DNA of 64,000 bases from Clarireedia homoeocarpa (taxonomy: Eukaryota > Ascomycota > Leotiomycetes > Helotiales > Rutstroemiaceae): contig LNKV01000022.1 in NCBI GenBank assembly GCA_001465935.1, forward strand, positions 62,001 through 126,000, in the 5' to 3' direction. The notes under the pieces were generated by a model that was given only the letters and a program-made list of their open reading frames with translations, was not told the DNA's origin and searched no databases. Position numbers and translations under genes: made by a program. Positions within the stretch are counted from its first letter, which is position 1; each line of letters starts with the position of its first letter. Shown piece by piece: positions 44,004 to 56,412 of this stretch.

Positions 44004-45936
44004 ATAATAGTATCGTTCTCGGTGAGCTGGTGTTTAGATAGGGATATAATCTCACGGACATGGGATAGCATGAATATTGGAATTTGAACTGGAATGGTAT
44101 GATTTATCGTATAATGGAATTGAATTGGTTGAGCTTTGGCTCCCATAGACACTTTCCGTTAAGCTACATTGGAGAAATAACTCAGCAGTCATGAGTTGCC
44201 TGCTGTGCCATGTACCAATTGATGCATGTCGGCGTTTTGGTAGTTGAGCAAGGACCAGCAGTATAGTATCAGCAGGCTCAGGCAAAGCACCGAAGGTTAT
44301 TCATTCGACAAGGCCGTTGAAGAGCGATTGCGTCAAAGCAAAGCAGGGTTCAGCAACTTGGATCCGCTGGCTCGCCGCTTACATTATGGGACATGCGCTT
44401 CTAGCCTCGAGGCAACATATCCTTCCTATGAGCATTGCCGTGCTCGTCTCTTGCAGCCGGCCGAAGTGCGAAGTGGATCAATGATCCATAAATTCATCCA
44501 TAGCTGCCTACTGTGTGCAACATAATAGAATGTGAACACTTACAATTGATGCTGTCAACAATCTTTGGCGCACAGAATATGGTTTGTATTGTCCTGAAGA
44601 TGTGACTAGAGAGTAGCATTGGACCATCATTCTCCTATCTATTGACCTGATATTTCACATTACGCGCGGTTGCAACATCTTGGGCCCGATTATTTGGGAC
44701 CTCGATGGTTTTCTTCATAGGAATGCAGGATACCAAGCAGCAAAGGCCTTGGCAATTCTCAGCATTCCCATCTACAGATACGCATTCCATGTTCACGTCA
44801 TGCAATTAAACATCAAATCTTGATGATTTGTCTCCTCTCTTTCGACATTCAGATCCCATCGCCCTCAATTAAGAAGACACACGAAAACCGAACTTCCTAT
44901 CAAGGATTGTTGTTCCTCTACAGAGCCTCACACTCGAGAGAGTGCTGGCAACACACCACTGTTTCGAAGTCGAGGTGGAGGTCGTGGCTGGCTCTGATAC
45001 TTTTTGATGAAGAAGAAAAGTTTTCTTGTTGCGCAAAATTTTGAATATTTGTATGGTCGATTGTGCTTGGCGCTAATGACTAATCATAGCTATCGGAGCT
45101 TAAACCTTTTACGGAATAATCAGCTCGTGATCTGCTGACATAACTTCAATCTCAAGCTCTTGTGAATTCTTGATGACGACCTCCACATTCCACCGGCGGT
45201 TCAACCGAAATCATTTCAGACCCTACATTCCAATGAAGACTCCAAATACTGCAAGGAGATGACTCCGATACTTCCTTTTGGTGATACTGTAGCACATCAT
45301 CATCTAAGTGGATGTGATACGAACGAATTCCAGATGATTCAACCAGTGTTTATGTTTTGTCAAAACCCAACTGCCTGGTAGCGAAGACTACCCCAAAGGA
45401 CCTTGGCGTTGCTGTTCAATGTCAATACACGGTCTTCGCCATTCTTCTGGCTCGCCGAAGCTTTGAATACAGAGAGCTCCAAATAGTGAAATTCTCCAAA
45501 GTTCGACACGATATGCTCATCCCATCCTCCTGAGAACCAGCAGCCACTTTCATGTTTGCGCTCGAGTAATACTACAAAGAAGTATACCTGCGTTGAAACC
45601 TCATGAATCGTAGCCGAGAGCAGTCGGTGCTTGCTGATAATGAATACTTCTGTCTGTTTTCTTTCCTCCTTCTGCGCCACCTTTTGAGAGAATCTCCTCG
45701 GAACAATTCATCCGCACCGATCTGAATACATTATGTTGTGCGCTCGGGAATTTGATGATGCGGCTATCGAAGATGAGTGTCTTGACTAGGCTCTTGGCAT
45801 TAGTGTTCCCGCATTCAAATATGTAATAAGCTGAGAATGCCACGGGAGTGAAACATCACAGATGATATACTTATAGTCGCGACATTTTGCCTCACCCGTT
45901 AGGTGGCACGACTCTCGTAGGGTCCGGACTTTGACA
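44004..45936. other. Intergenic 1.9 kb, mostly without supported genes
   Basis: Between RPB11 and the protease. Contains a possible broken minus-strand gene near 45.4-45.85 kb (listed). The frame at 44244-44525 starts at TTG and matches nothing. Confidence 0.45.
45360..45848 (-). pseudogene. Possible broken minus-strand ORF pair
   Basis: Two overlapping minus-strand frames look protein-like. One (45843..45601) reads AFSAYYIFECGNTNAKSLVK, LIFDSRIIKFPSAQHNVF. The other (from about 45709 to 45360) reads VAQKEERKQTEVFIISKHRL, YFFVVLLERK, LSVFKASASQKNGEDRV. Neither has a usable ATG at its start. A one-base shift near 45690 would join them, so this may be a frameshifted pseudogene or contain an intron I missed. 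No family recognised. Confidence 0.3.
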
Positions 45937-47405
45937 ATGTTTGTGGTTTACCGACTTCTCCTTTTGGCGGCACTGGGATTTTCAGCGGCCATCAACCACG
46001 AATTTCAGCCAAATGTGAGCGGTACGATAATACAGAACCGGATGGTAAGTACGGGTGTATATCAGATGGGCATTACAAAACTGTTAGGAGTTGGAAATAT
46101 TCGGAGGAGGGCGCCTGCTTCAAAGATACAAAATCCGGTGATAGGAGATATCTACATGGTCAGCAGTATGTTATATATGCAGCCTTCTTGTACCCGTCCT
46201 GACTAGACCAGTGCAAATTGGTACCCCGCCTCAGCCAATCACTCTCAGTGTCGACACAGGAAGCAGTGATGTTTGGGTGAACCCCACATGTTCTACCTCG
46301 GGATGGAACACTTTTTGCGTCAAATATCCTCGCTTCGATCGAACGAAATCTTCTAGCTTTCAGCCTACAAGCCAGCCTTTAAATTTAGCATACGGTACTG
46401 GTCAAGTTACGGGAGCATACGGCATAGATAACTTCCTGTTAGACACATGTCTCTTTTGATATTCTTGTGCTAATGATGTCTAGTATGGCCCCTGGCCCTA
46501 CGATCAAGAACCTACAGTTTGGTGTTGCTACTTCGAGTAAATCATTGTTCGCAGGTATAATGGGCATGTCATGGGGTCTGGGTCTAGGGACAGGTTACTA
46601 CAATATTGTCGACCAACTTGCTTTACAACGCATTACACAAACACGTGCATTCAGTATGGACTTAGGTAATGTTGACACAGCTTCCGGTATGCTTAGGTAT
46701 AGTCTGCGAATGCGGTTCTTGTGACTAAATTCCGCAGGATCCATTATTTTTGGGGGAGTAGATACAAAGAAGTACTATGGTTCATTCGTGAAGAACGCTA
46801 TCATACCATTCTACAACAGTCCCGATGGATTTCCTAGGTAATTACACCAACATCAACGATGCTCGAGGGTCTTACTGAAAAGTGATGCCAGGTATTGGAT
46901 CAATATGACCTCTGTCAGCATCCGACTCAATGGCCAAACCGAAGATTCCGCCATCACATCTCCCGGCTTCTCGTTAGCCGTCATTATGGATTCTGGCAGC
47001 ACGCTGAGTTACTTCCCTCCGTCCCTCATCAACGCCATACTTGCCTACTTTCCGGGCTATGTTGCTAAGGGTGGCGGGTTATACACTGTACCCTGTAGCT
47101 TCAAAACTGGCAACGCAACAATGAACTTCGGTTTCAACGGTCAAATCATTCGGATTCCACTTGCTCAATTCATCTGGTTCAACGGTGCGACGTGCTACGG
47201 ACCAGTCGCTAATCCAAGCGAAAAGAGGGACGCTATTCTTGGTGATACTTTCATGAGAGGTGCGTATGTGGTGTTTGATCAGGATAATGCAAATGTGCAT
47301 ATAGCTCAAGCGGCGAACTGTGGGACCAATATTGTGCCGATAAAGAAGGGCGTTAATGGTGTACCGTCAGCTGTGGGAGATTGTCCAGTTCCAGTGGCGA
47401 CATGA
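45937..47405 (+). CDS. Secreted pepsin-like aspartic protease (family A1)
   Basis: Five exons: 45937..46165, 46212..46437, 46484..46686, 46738..46837, 46892..47405; 423 aa. Introns are 46-54 nt; the second has a weak donor GTTAGA. ATG 45937 opens a signal peptide (MFVVYRLLLLAALGFSAAIN). The first catalytic site is VDTGSSDVWV (Asp about 91), preceded by MQIGTPPQPITLS. The second is VIMDSGSTLSYFPPSL (Asp about 286). AILGDTFMRGAYVVFDQDN near the end is the standard A1 motif before the C-terminus. No GPI signal or long Ser-rich tail is present, so it is probably soluble and secreted. Such enzymes serve nutrient acquisition or host interaction in fungi; the role here is inference. Confidence 0.92.
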
Positions 47406-48195
47406 TCGATGTCGACCCTTCACCCTTTTCAAGCTTTTCTCTTCTCAGTATGTCATGTGAGGTATTTCTCGCCGTATTATATTCCATTTTGGGAATGTTT
47501 TTGGAGACGTTTTGCATATTCACGATGTTGAGTTTTAGCTAGCAATGCCCATGAGTTACTGCTGTATATGATTGTGGGAGTTTTTTATGCATCATGTGCA
47601 TCTTGTCCTGTTCATCATCTGGAGTTGCTTGTTGTCAAGGTGGTCCCCAATGCGTATCTCACAGCTAAGGCAGATCATACACATATTTAGTACACAAGTT
47701 TATGTGGATATTTAAGTACAGATACCTTGTGCCTCTCAACAAGCCTTGTCGGAGAGGGGGGGCAAACGATAACCCCTTGTCTTTCTACGGTAGGCGGGCT
47801 CCGCCCAGCCGTATCTACTTGCAGCATGTAAATATATGAGCCTCCCACAGAGATTATCTGGAACTTGGTTTAAAGCTGTTTGTTCGCTATAACTCAATGA
47901 AACTATCCATTTTATGTACGTATTGAAAGAGATCACCATAGTTACTCGGCCATTTAACTTTACATTCCGATGCAAGCACCCCCTTTCGCCCAGACGGATT
48001 AACTCAACGATGAGCCTGATGTCACGACGTCATCAGCATCCGATGCATTCTCACTACATTTACCGGGCCAGTCTCAAATTTATGTGAATCACCATGGAAG
48101 AGTGAAAGAATTTTTGAATAACGAATTCCTTCTAAAGGACTTGGAAGATATCTCTTCACGATTATGAACGACACATATCAATCTTTCTTTTCTAC

Positions 48196-48740
48196 ATGTC
48201 GTCCGAGAACCATCCCGACGACTTCCCATGACCAGTTGCAGACAACGATTGTCCTGAAGAACCTTCTAGTTATCAGCTTCCAGAGTGGTTTTTTGTGCGC
48301 AATGTCAAAACTGTAGCAGCGCTTCTAGATCGGAACATGCCAATATTAATATCATATATTGAACCAATAGAAAACAATAGCGATTTGAAATATGCTCCGA
48401 ACGGTATTCTAAACTTAAGTGAGGCCAATATCACGCTTCAATATCAAATCTCGCGCTCCACTGGGCAGCTCGGGAGGGACGAGAGGGGGCGATTCACTTC
48501 CTCCGGGATCACGGAGCCGATAGCTCTGCCAGAAGCACATGGCAAGATTTTGGAAGCGCCTCCAGAATGGTGTCATATACGGACACTGTAAATGCCGAAT
48601 TCCCATGGAAAACCGTTGATGAAGCAAACTTGTTGTCACTCCTGGCGCAGGCGGAGGATGAGATTGTGAAAGGGAAAAGAAACATCGAACTTGTGGTCTC
48701 TACAGGAGCTTATTGTATTTCTATCGCCTCTTCTGTATAA
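48196..48740 (+). pseudogene. Broken hypothetical ORF (in-frame TGA plus frame change)
   Basis: An ATG at 48196 gives MSSENHPDDFP, then TGA at 48229-48231. The same frame continues open as PVADNDCPEEPSSYQLPEWF, NVKTVAALLDRNMPILISYI to 48591. A second frame then carries VSYTDTVNAEFPWKTVDEAN, LLAQAEDEIVKGKRNIELVV to a stop at 48738. The amino acid make-up looks protein-like across both, which suggests a decayed gene with one nonsense and one frameshift change, although an undetected intron could explain the second. Family unknown. Confidence 0.4.
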
Positions 48741-49215
48741 TTGTTACGTATAAGTATCCCTCCATTGACTGCACTGTCAAGGGTATTGATATTAATCATA
48801 ACTAGCATATTGTTGTGAGAATTGGCAGTAGGCAAAGCGACCGACGGCCTACAATTTCTTTGGATAATGTTTCGGCTTCAAGGGGGCTATGTGCTTGAGG
48901 TGGTTCTCATCTCGTAGTATTGTGATGGGTCCATATTTCCATACGCCAGTTTCGGGCGTTCGCCAAGATGTTCGAATGACGGTAAAGTTATTTTCATTCT
49001 CTTCAGCATATTGTGTTCTTTTTATAGCATTTTTTCACACTTTCGCTGGGGATGTAGCCCTTTCGAGCAATCACTTGATTGGCAGATACAAATGGGCGTG
49101 GCGTCCCTTCATTGTGTTATGGTGGACAGGACATATGGCCTGCGCGAGACGGGGACCTATTCTTGTTGCATACTGGTAATGGTGCCTTGGTGGTGGCACG
49201 ATAGGGTTTTGGGGC

Positions 49216-49401
49216 ATGGGAATGACAGCAGCTGTGAGCAAGGATCCGCCGCCGGGCAAGACAGCAGCCCAATTAGCCGCGTCGAAAGGATTTGTTGAGG
49301 TTGCGCAGCTCCTCGGAGGAATCGAGAAGGGAAATACAGTCCCGGACGCCGCTGAAATACAGAAAGATCTCGTCTCCTTTGATAGTGAAAGCTCTCGGTA
49401 A
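49216..49401 (+). pseudogene. Orphan ankyrin-repeat fragment
   Basis: 61-codon ATG frame with GKTAAQLAASKGFVEVAQLL, which fits an ankyrin repeat (T-x-x-x-x-A-x-x-x-G-x-x-x-x-x-x-x-L-L). Only one repeat remains and no flanking repeat is found in either direction. Probably a leftover of a larger ankyrin gene, or a tiny ORF by chance. Confidence 0.4.
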
Positions 49402-51569
49402 ACTCTGCTCCCGGTGCCAAATCTAAGGATTTCATCATACACTCCAACGTGACCACGCTTGATAGCTGCACTGATTCAATTTGACCCTTTTAAAGTCTTT
49501 TGCAGAGAACATAAAGTCAGTATGTGACCATCTTGAGTCACCTAATTGCTGTTTCTAACTATCTAAAAGAGTTCGAGAAAGAATCACAAGGTATCGTATC
49601 CGGTAGATTTGGTATGTAGACGAACTCAATCGGAGGGAAGAGGATTCATTACCTAAGCGAGCATCTATTGGCTCTTGAGTTTATTTGAAAGTTAGAAACT
49701 AACGAAAAGCAGGACGATTTCTGGAACCGTCGAATGCTTGGAGCAGTTGAGTGGATCTTGAAAAAGTGAGAGCTTCCGAAGTTGGGAAGATGGAATTGCC
49801 AAAGAGTTGTGGTGTCCCGGCGTTCGTGAGTTGCCATGTTAGGAAGGCGCTGGTATTGCTGATGATGTAGAGAGGATGAGCTAAGCTAGTGAATATATCC
49901 ACAAACCTGTCGATTTTATCAGCGGCGAGGAGTTTTACTCTTATCTCCTCTTGCTCCTTTTCCCTCTCTCAGCTATAACACTCCGCCAGTTCTCGCTTCT
50001 ACGAAACAGGAAATGTCACGAAACTATATATGAAAGGGAAAGGGAACTTATTATTTACTCATCGCTATTTACTCTTCTCAACTTGCTGTTATCTGAAGTG
50101 CAACTAATTGGTCCCGAATATACTTAATCACGAAGTAGCTACTGTAAATATTCCGCGACTTCCACCGGTCAAAGCACCAGCTTCTGAGATAGGAGTCGCA
50201 TATCACGGTAAGTCTTACTCCGTGTCCTCTTGTCTACAGAGATACTAATAATAATTTGAATATAGATCCGACTAAGAAAGTCAGCTCGCTCGATACTCTT
50301 CAGACTTCAGACTTCAGACTTCACTAAAATATCGAACATTGTTTTCCTGCAACGGAAGGGCAGGTTGTGAATCCTTAATGGGACACCCGCAGAAGCGCCG
50401 CTTCCTCAGGTAACTCCTTCGCAACGACACTTAAGAAACGCACACCCATGAAAGCGACAACAGTGAAAACAGCCCCTGCGAAACTCGAAAACTTGCCACA
50501 GACTCAATAAATACACTTGCTATATAGACTTTTGAATCCAGGTGTTGGACTGTGGGAGCGATTCATCCTCAACTTATCTCTTCGTCCTTCGGCCTATATC
50601 ACTTGATCTCTGACTCCGCCCTCCCCTACCATTTCCCAATAATATCTGAGCACAAAGTCTCTCCCTTATACTTCGCGCAATAATGCCCGAGGCGCTTCTG
50701 CAAATGAAATTCCACATGTACCTCCAAATCTGATCGTTGTAGTGTCGTGTGCTTGACCACAACCATAACGGAATTGAGGTAAGTTGTCGACTAGAACTAT
50801 ACAGGATTTGTCTAGCTCACAAAATTTTCCTGCTGCTGCACTGAATGTCTCTACAGTGTGTATATTTTTTGGATTGTTGTAGCAGTCGCTACACCTGGCG
50901 ACAAAATAACGTGGATCGTTTAGAAGGCTGCAGCCGAAGTACCAGAGACAACATGATAGCGTCCCTCTTGACATATTTGGGCGCATTCAACATTGTCGCT
51001 GCAGAGAGTATTCTGAGGAAGAGCTGTCGTTGAAGCTATAACCAATAAACAATGCAGTACACTATCAAATTTTGCATAAACAAGCCCCCTTGCATAACTC
51101 CAAGCGAACTATCTGCATAACTCCTTCCTTCACTTCACAAACCACCAACTACTACTCACCCCACTTCTTAGCTCCGCTATCCATCACTATCCATCAGGAA
51201 TTCATAGAACTACCCCAAATCATCTCCTCTAAGAAGATCAAATCCGGATATTACAGCTCCCAACTTACCATCATATCACCAATATCTTCCCTAACCCCTT
51301 TACTCCTCTCACTCCTCCTCCTACTTCTACTTCCACTCCGAGTCCCACTCCTTCTCTCCTCTCCCACCTCTTAATCCTTTCCCTCACATCACCAATCTCC
51401 AATTATCAATCCCCAACCCCATCCATCCATCCAACCAACCGCCAGACCCAGCCAACCAACCACCAACATCTTAACTCCGTTATCCGTTATCCACCGCCGT
51501 CGGGAAGCCGGAAATCCGGTACCCGAATCCCGCCCCCTCTAAGAAAATCTTACCTTCTTAACCAGTACT

Positions 51570-51860
51570 TTCTCTCTAACTAACTTGTCTATCTACTTTC
51601 ACTTTCTACTCCAAAATTACCTTTCACTTTCTACTCCAAAATTACTTTCACTTACTCATCATTCCTTACTATCAACTATGCTCGCTTTACAATATAATCA
51701 ATTACTTCCAACACTTCTCCTTAATATCATATCTATCCATTATCAGAATACCCTTCTACTCCCTCCTTCCCCTCCCCCTTCCCCATCCACTTCCCCTCCC
51801 CCTTCTCCCCAAGCACCAAGCACCCCGCACCCGAAAAGAAAGAAGAGATTGTAAATCCAC

Positions 51861-51894
<34 letters not shown>

Positions 51895-52204
51895 CTTTAA
51901 AGCCAAGTGATGTTATGTGATTGATTACCGCCAGAAAGCATAGCATAGCATATAAAACCACTCCCCCTCTCTCCCCGTCTCTTCCCCCTTCATCACTTTT
52001 ATTTTCCACCACTTATTTCTCATTTACCTCCTCCTCCTCCTCCTCCTCCTCCTCCTCCTGCTACCTTCTTTCCATACATACATACATACTCCCGCATTTT
52101 TTTCCTGCGCGTTCACCCTCTCTCTCTCTCTCTCTCTGACTTACCTTACACCTTACGCACCCAAGTAAGGTGGGCCGCGGTGCAGCGGGGGGGGGGGGGG
52201 GGGG
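51570..52204. repeat. Microsatellite cluster in a polypyrimidine region, ending in G18
   Basis: Includes (TCAA)8 at 51861-51893, (CCT)11 at 52027-52059, ACAT repeats near 52075-52088, a CT run near 52118-52137 and an uninterrupted run of 18 G at 52187-52204 directly followed by TATATA. The plus strand from 51.1 to 52.9 kb is dominated by C and T. Confidence 0.9.
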
Positions 52205-53402
52205 TATATAATGTCATGTCATGTCTGCTTGGTTATCTATCTATCTCTACTACCCATCCATCTCTCTAGATCATCAAGTGATAACTTAGATAAACAAACA
52301 AACAAGCACAGCACGCCAAGTTTCCAAAAACCATCACCACATCACTAAAATCTCACATCGCCAATTACAGTCGCGGCTTGCTTTTCTAGTTCTTCACTCA
52401 TTCACTCATTCATTTATTCATTCGGTCAGTCACTCAAATTCAATCTATCCAGTAGTTGGTTGATTTGATCATATCGTAGCATTTCCCCATCACATTCCAT
52501 TCCATTCCATTTTCATTTCCATTCCTATCCCCCTTTTCGCCAATTCCGCCTTGCTTCCTCCACATATATACGCGTGCTGCGGTGTAGTGTAGTGTACATC
52601 TGGGCGTTACTATTGTCTGGCTCTCTACCTCCCCCCCTCATCCTGTATGTATTTCCTCTCGTTTATATCTATCTATCTATCTATTCCGCTCACACTCTAT
52701 CCTATGCTATGATTACCCCCCCCTCAACTTCTCGCTACATTCCATTCTCAAGCCAATCATCTATACAGACACAACTATCCACTCACCCCACTTCCCTCCT
52801 CCACACCCCTCCTTCTTCCACGCCGAAAATAACATGTATAATTCATCCTTTCATACATAACAAAACTTATTTCACCCTGCACTAGGAAAGAAATAAGAAG
52901 AACAACAAAACGCAAAACAAACAACAGAACAAAATGGGGAAACATGAAAAACCAGAAAGCTGCAAAGAGAGAAAAATCGAAATCAAAATCGAAGATGTTT
53001 CTTCCGGAACGCCAAAACGTGTAAGTCATGCGGTTGGGGTTGATGGCGGTGTGGTGTGGTGTGGTGTACTGATTTGATGGTTGAGCACACCAAGAGAGAG
53101 GGAGAGAAAGAAGATGGAATATATACAGAGCGGGCGAGGTGGTATGGTGGTGTGGTGTGGTGTGGAATTAGTCGTAGTATGAAGTAGGTAGAAAGATAGG
53201 TATGTATCAAGGACGACGGTATAGATCTCTTCAAAAGAACCAAGCCAATTTAGCCTCATCGAATTATAATCATTACTAAAACGGCCATTAGCATTTCATC
53301 TCATTCATCCACTCATCACACGGACATACCTCATACAATCCAACCTCAACTCCTCCGAACTCCGCTAGAAGACAAAAGAAAAGCCCAAAACCCCGGCGCC
53401 AA

Positions 53403-54062
53403 CTAAATCGACAGAACCGTATTCGTACTCTTGTCATTCTTCCAAACTCCACCACCAACCGCCTTTGAAATGCCCACTCCCACACCCACCGCCAATCCAA
53501 TAATAACCAATGCCATCATAATCTTCACCCAGATCTTGGTCTTCCGATTCAGACCCGCCATACACCCACACACACCCTTTCTCCCCCTCTGGAACTTCAT
53601 CTCCTTCTTCTTCTTCTTCATCTGTTTCTGCCCCGGCCACACGGTGCATTCCTGCGCCATCATCGTCGACGCACCGGTGCGTTTCTGGGACAGCAAAGCC
53701 CCGGACTTGGTCGTCTGCTGCGGCGTCAGACAGGCTTCCACGTCGGTTTCGTACGCGGTGATGTGTTGCTTTGATGAGGATTTCTGCACTTCGACCGAGT
53801 AGCGTGTAGGGGTGGGGTTGTAGAAGGGAGAGGAGGGGGAGTTTTCGCGGTCGTCGTGCCGAGACATGGTGCTCTTTTCGTCGTTGACGCGCGTGGGCGA
53901 GGGACTGAGGGTGTGCGTTGAGTCGACGTCTTCGATGGTGCTGAGGACGGATTGGTTGGATGGCTGGCGGGAAGGAGTTGGACGGGTTATGGTTAGGATA
54001 TTGGTAGTGGTTATTGTTGGGGATGACTTTTCGTCGATGGGGACCGGTGTGTTAGTGGCCAT
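53403..54062 (-). CDS. Hypothetical protein with one C-terminal TM segment
   Basis: Minus strand, 219 aa from ATG 54062. The frame is open further up to 54191 but that codon is TTG and a stop lies just above. Disordered Ser/Thr/Pro-rich N-terminus, then RYSVEVQKSSSKQHITAYET, CTVWPGQKQMKKKKKEMKF and CGCMAGLNRKTKIWVKIM. A single hydrophobic, Gly/Val-rich segment follows (ALVIIGLAVGVGVGISKAVG), ending GGGVWKNDKSTNTVLSI. The CMAGL...VGVGVGISKAVGGGVW arrangement is widespread in Pezizomycotina proteins of unknown function. Probably a tail-region membrane protein with a large cytosolic part. Confidence 0.72.
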   Translation of the reverse strand: MATNTPVPIDEKSSPTITTTNILTITRPTPSRQPSNQSVLSTIEDVDSTHTLSPSPTRVNDEKSTMSRHDDRENSPSSPFYNPTPTRYSVEVQKSSSKQHITAYETDVEACLTPQQTTKSGALLSQKRTGASTMMAQECTVWPGQKQMKKKKKEMKFQRGRKGVCGCMAGLNRKTKIWVKIMMALVIIGLAVGVGVGISKAVGGGVWKNDKSTNTVLSI

Positions 54063-55206
54063 GTCGGTTGGAGGGTCGGTGGCCTTGCGTCGTCTTTTTG
54101 TGGCGGACACTTCTTTCTTCAAGACTCCTTGGCGAGGATACACGGAGGTGGTTGGTGTGTTATTGGTGTTGTACGAGCTAAGTGGATTCAATGTTTATCG
54201 TTCTACCCGTCGTTCGTTTGGTTTCGGTTGTTCGTAGGGTTCAAGGAAGCTCCAGCAGTCGCGATAGTGATAGTGATAGTGATAGATGCAACGAATTGCG
54301 TACACTTGCGCCAACAAGGTAAGAACGAGAGAAGAATTGTTGTGAAGAAGTCTCCGAGTTTGACGGTCAATTCAACAATTGATTGTTCTTAAAACCCGTC
54401 CAATTAAACACGTACAGAGAGTGAATCAGTCCTTTTTTTTTTCCCCCCCCTCTCTACGACTTTTTATCGGTGAATATTCTTGTGGCCGGAAGGATTGAAA
54501 TTGGTTGCAAGTTTGCGCAAATTGGGGAGGTCTGGCTGGATTTCGGCTTTTCGTGCTTCTTCGTGCGATGCGGGAAGTGAGACGGACGATAACGACAATC
54601 TTATGCAGTGACTTTTGCATGCACTCGCAGATGTTTATGTATATGCGCAATTAAACAGGATGCGAAGATGTTTTGTAATTCAGTGAGCGACGATAAAAAA
54701 ACAATTCAAATGATTGGATGTGCCTTTTTCTTCTTCTCTTTTTAATAGAGAGAGGGGCAGGGGCAGAAAGAAGAGAGACGGTTGATTGAGTGAGGTGAGG
54801 TGGGTGAGGTGAGGTGATGAGAATAAGGGGGAGGGATGGAGATGGAGATGGGTTGAAGTCTTATCCAGAGTTTGCTCTTGCTCTGTGCTCTGTGCAGTGA
54901 GTGGTGGATGAGTGGAGTGTGCAGTGAGTGGTGAGTGGTGAGTGGAGTGTGCAGTGTGGCGTGTGCAGTGTGCAGTGTGCAGCGTGCAGTGAGAAAGAGA
55001 GTTGCCGTGAAACTGACTCTCAGTGTGGTAGCTCTTGTGGCGACTACTCTAGATCAAGGTAGCTCTGTGTGGCTACGACTCTAGAACAAGGCAGCTAGCT
55101 GGCTGAGTCCATCTGATCCAAATGCGCCGAATCGCCTTTCTGCGTCCAAACAGTATCGACGTCCGGTTGAATCAAGTCCTGTCCGTATCGACCGTATCGA
55201 TACTAT

Positions 55207-55262
55207 ATCCATCTAACCCGTAGGAGTAAGGTAGATCCATCTAACCCGTAGGAGTAAGGTAG
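55207..55262. repeat. Perfect 28-bp tandem duplication
   Basis: The unit beginning ATCCATCTAACCCGTAGGAG occurs at 55207-55234 and 55235-55262 with no differences seen. Confidence 0.9.
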
Positions 55263-56052
55263 ATCCGAAGATAATCCACTTTTCATTCCCACTCTACCTC
55301 TCTCGTTCTTTCTTTCTTTCTTTCCTTCCTTGTCTATCAGGAAAACCATGTGCATACATAATCTTGCAGCTCAACTCGACACAGGAGCTTTTCCCCCTCC
55401 CATCTTCCCATCTTCCCATTCTCCATTCTCCATTCGCCATTCTCCATTCTCCCATGTTTTCTGCCAAACTTCCCAAACGACGAAACCACCAAACCCCCAC
55501 CCGCACTAGCCTCTCCCCCATCTCGCCCCCTTCCATGCTGGTCCTCATCTCGCTATGGCCTGCGCAACCCACGCTGATCCCTCCCTGTTCCTGACCCAAT
55601 CTTGATGCCAAGCGCCTGCTCTCCGCGGAAGCTAGTTGTATGCGGGTTAGTGTGTTTGTATGTGGACTAGGTTCATACTGTACTGTACGCGTAAATAATT
55701 GGACGGAGATTCAGGAGGTGAGTATCGTCTATTGCATGAATGTTATTTTGTATGATGAATGATGAATAATGAAGGATGAAATGAAGGATGAAATAAACGA
55801 TGAACAGTAAACAAATGTGCAATTTCAACAAACTTCCAACTTCCAACTTTCATCGAAAAACTTTCTGCCGGCGCTACTGTATTACCCAGCATCCAAGGAA
55901 TCCAGCTGGAACAATCCGACCCAAAAACCAGATGTCGACCGTGAACATGACATGACATGACATGACATGCTTGTAGTCCAACGCCTTTTCCCCCCTTCAA
56001 TCTTCCATTCCTTGAACTGTGCGCAAACACCCTAGAGTCGCAAATAAGCAAG

Positions 56053-56095
56053 TAGCTCTCGGCTTCTTGTTCCTATAGCTCTCGGCTTCTTGTTC
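56053..56095. repeat. 20-bp direct repeat, period 23
   Basis: TAGCTCTCGGCTTCTTGTTC at 56053-56072 and again at 56076-56095. Confidence 0.9.
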
Positions 56096-56330
56096 TTCGT
56101 ATATACAAAGTATACGGTACAAGCACTGTTCTACTGCATATTATCTGTAGTCATCCAATAAATATTCCTACGGACTCGATACTTCATTTCCTATTCGAGC
56201 GTTGCCGTGGCGTTGTATTGCACCTAATAAGCTTAAAGTTATAGTTGCTGGCTACTGGTTGCTGGCTAGGATAGGGGTGGATGTCACTGTGAAGACTCCG
56301 TAGGTTGCGATGGACAATCACTGTATCACT

Positions 56331-56412
56331 CCAATTGCATGCAGAAATCCAATTGCATGCAGAAATCCAATTGCATGCAGAAATCCAATTGCATGCAGAA
56401 ATCCAATTGCAT
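56331..56412. repeat. 18-bp tandem repeat, about 4.6 copies
   Basis: Unit CCAATTGCATGCAGAAAT, four perfect copies plus a partial one. Each contains the palindrome TGCATGCA. Because 18 is a multiple of three it also encodes a repeated QLHAEI in one frame, but no gene is supported. Followed at about 56425-56463 by CATCC/CATCA pentamers. Confidence 0.92.

Larger units (their letters stand above)
47406..53402. other. 6-kb gene-poor region with simple repeats
   Basis: No confident gene. 48.2-48.7 kb has a broken ORF and 49.2 kb an ankyrin scrap (both listed). 51.07-52.9 kb is a strongly pyrimidine-biased stretch on the plus strand with microsatellites (listed). A 47-codon ATG frame at 52934 ends near a GTAAGT and matches nothing. 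Confidence 0.5.

Noticed and set aside
52574..52885. 103-codon plus-strand frame with hydrophobic start
   Set aside because: Composition follows the polypyrimidine repeats (Ser, Pro, Leu, Thr); no sign of a real protein.
56331..56412. CRISPR-like regular repeats
   Set aside because: Units are head-to-tail with no spacers, in a eukaryotic genome; a minisatellite.
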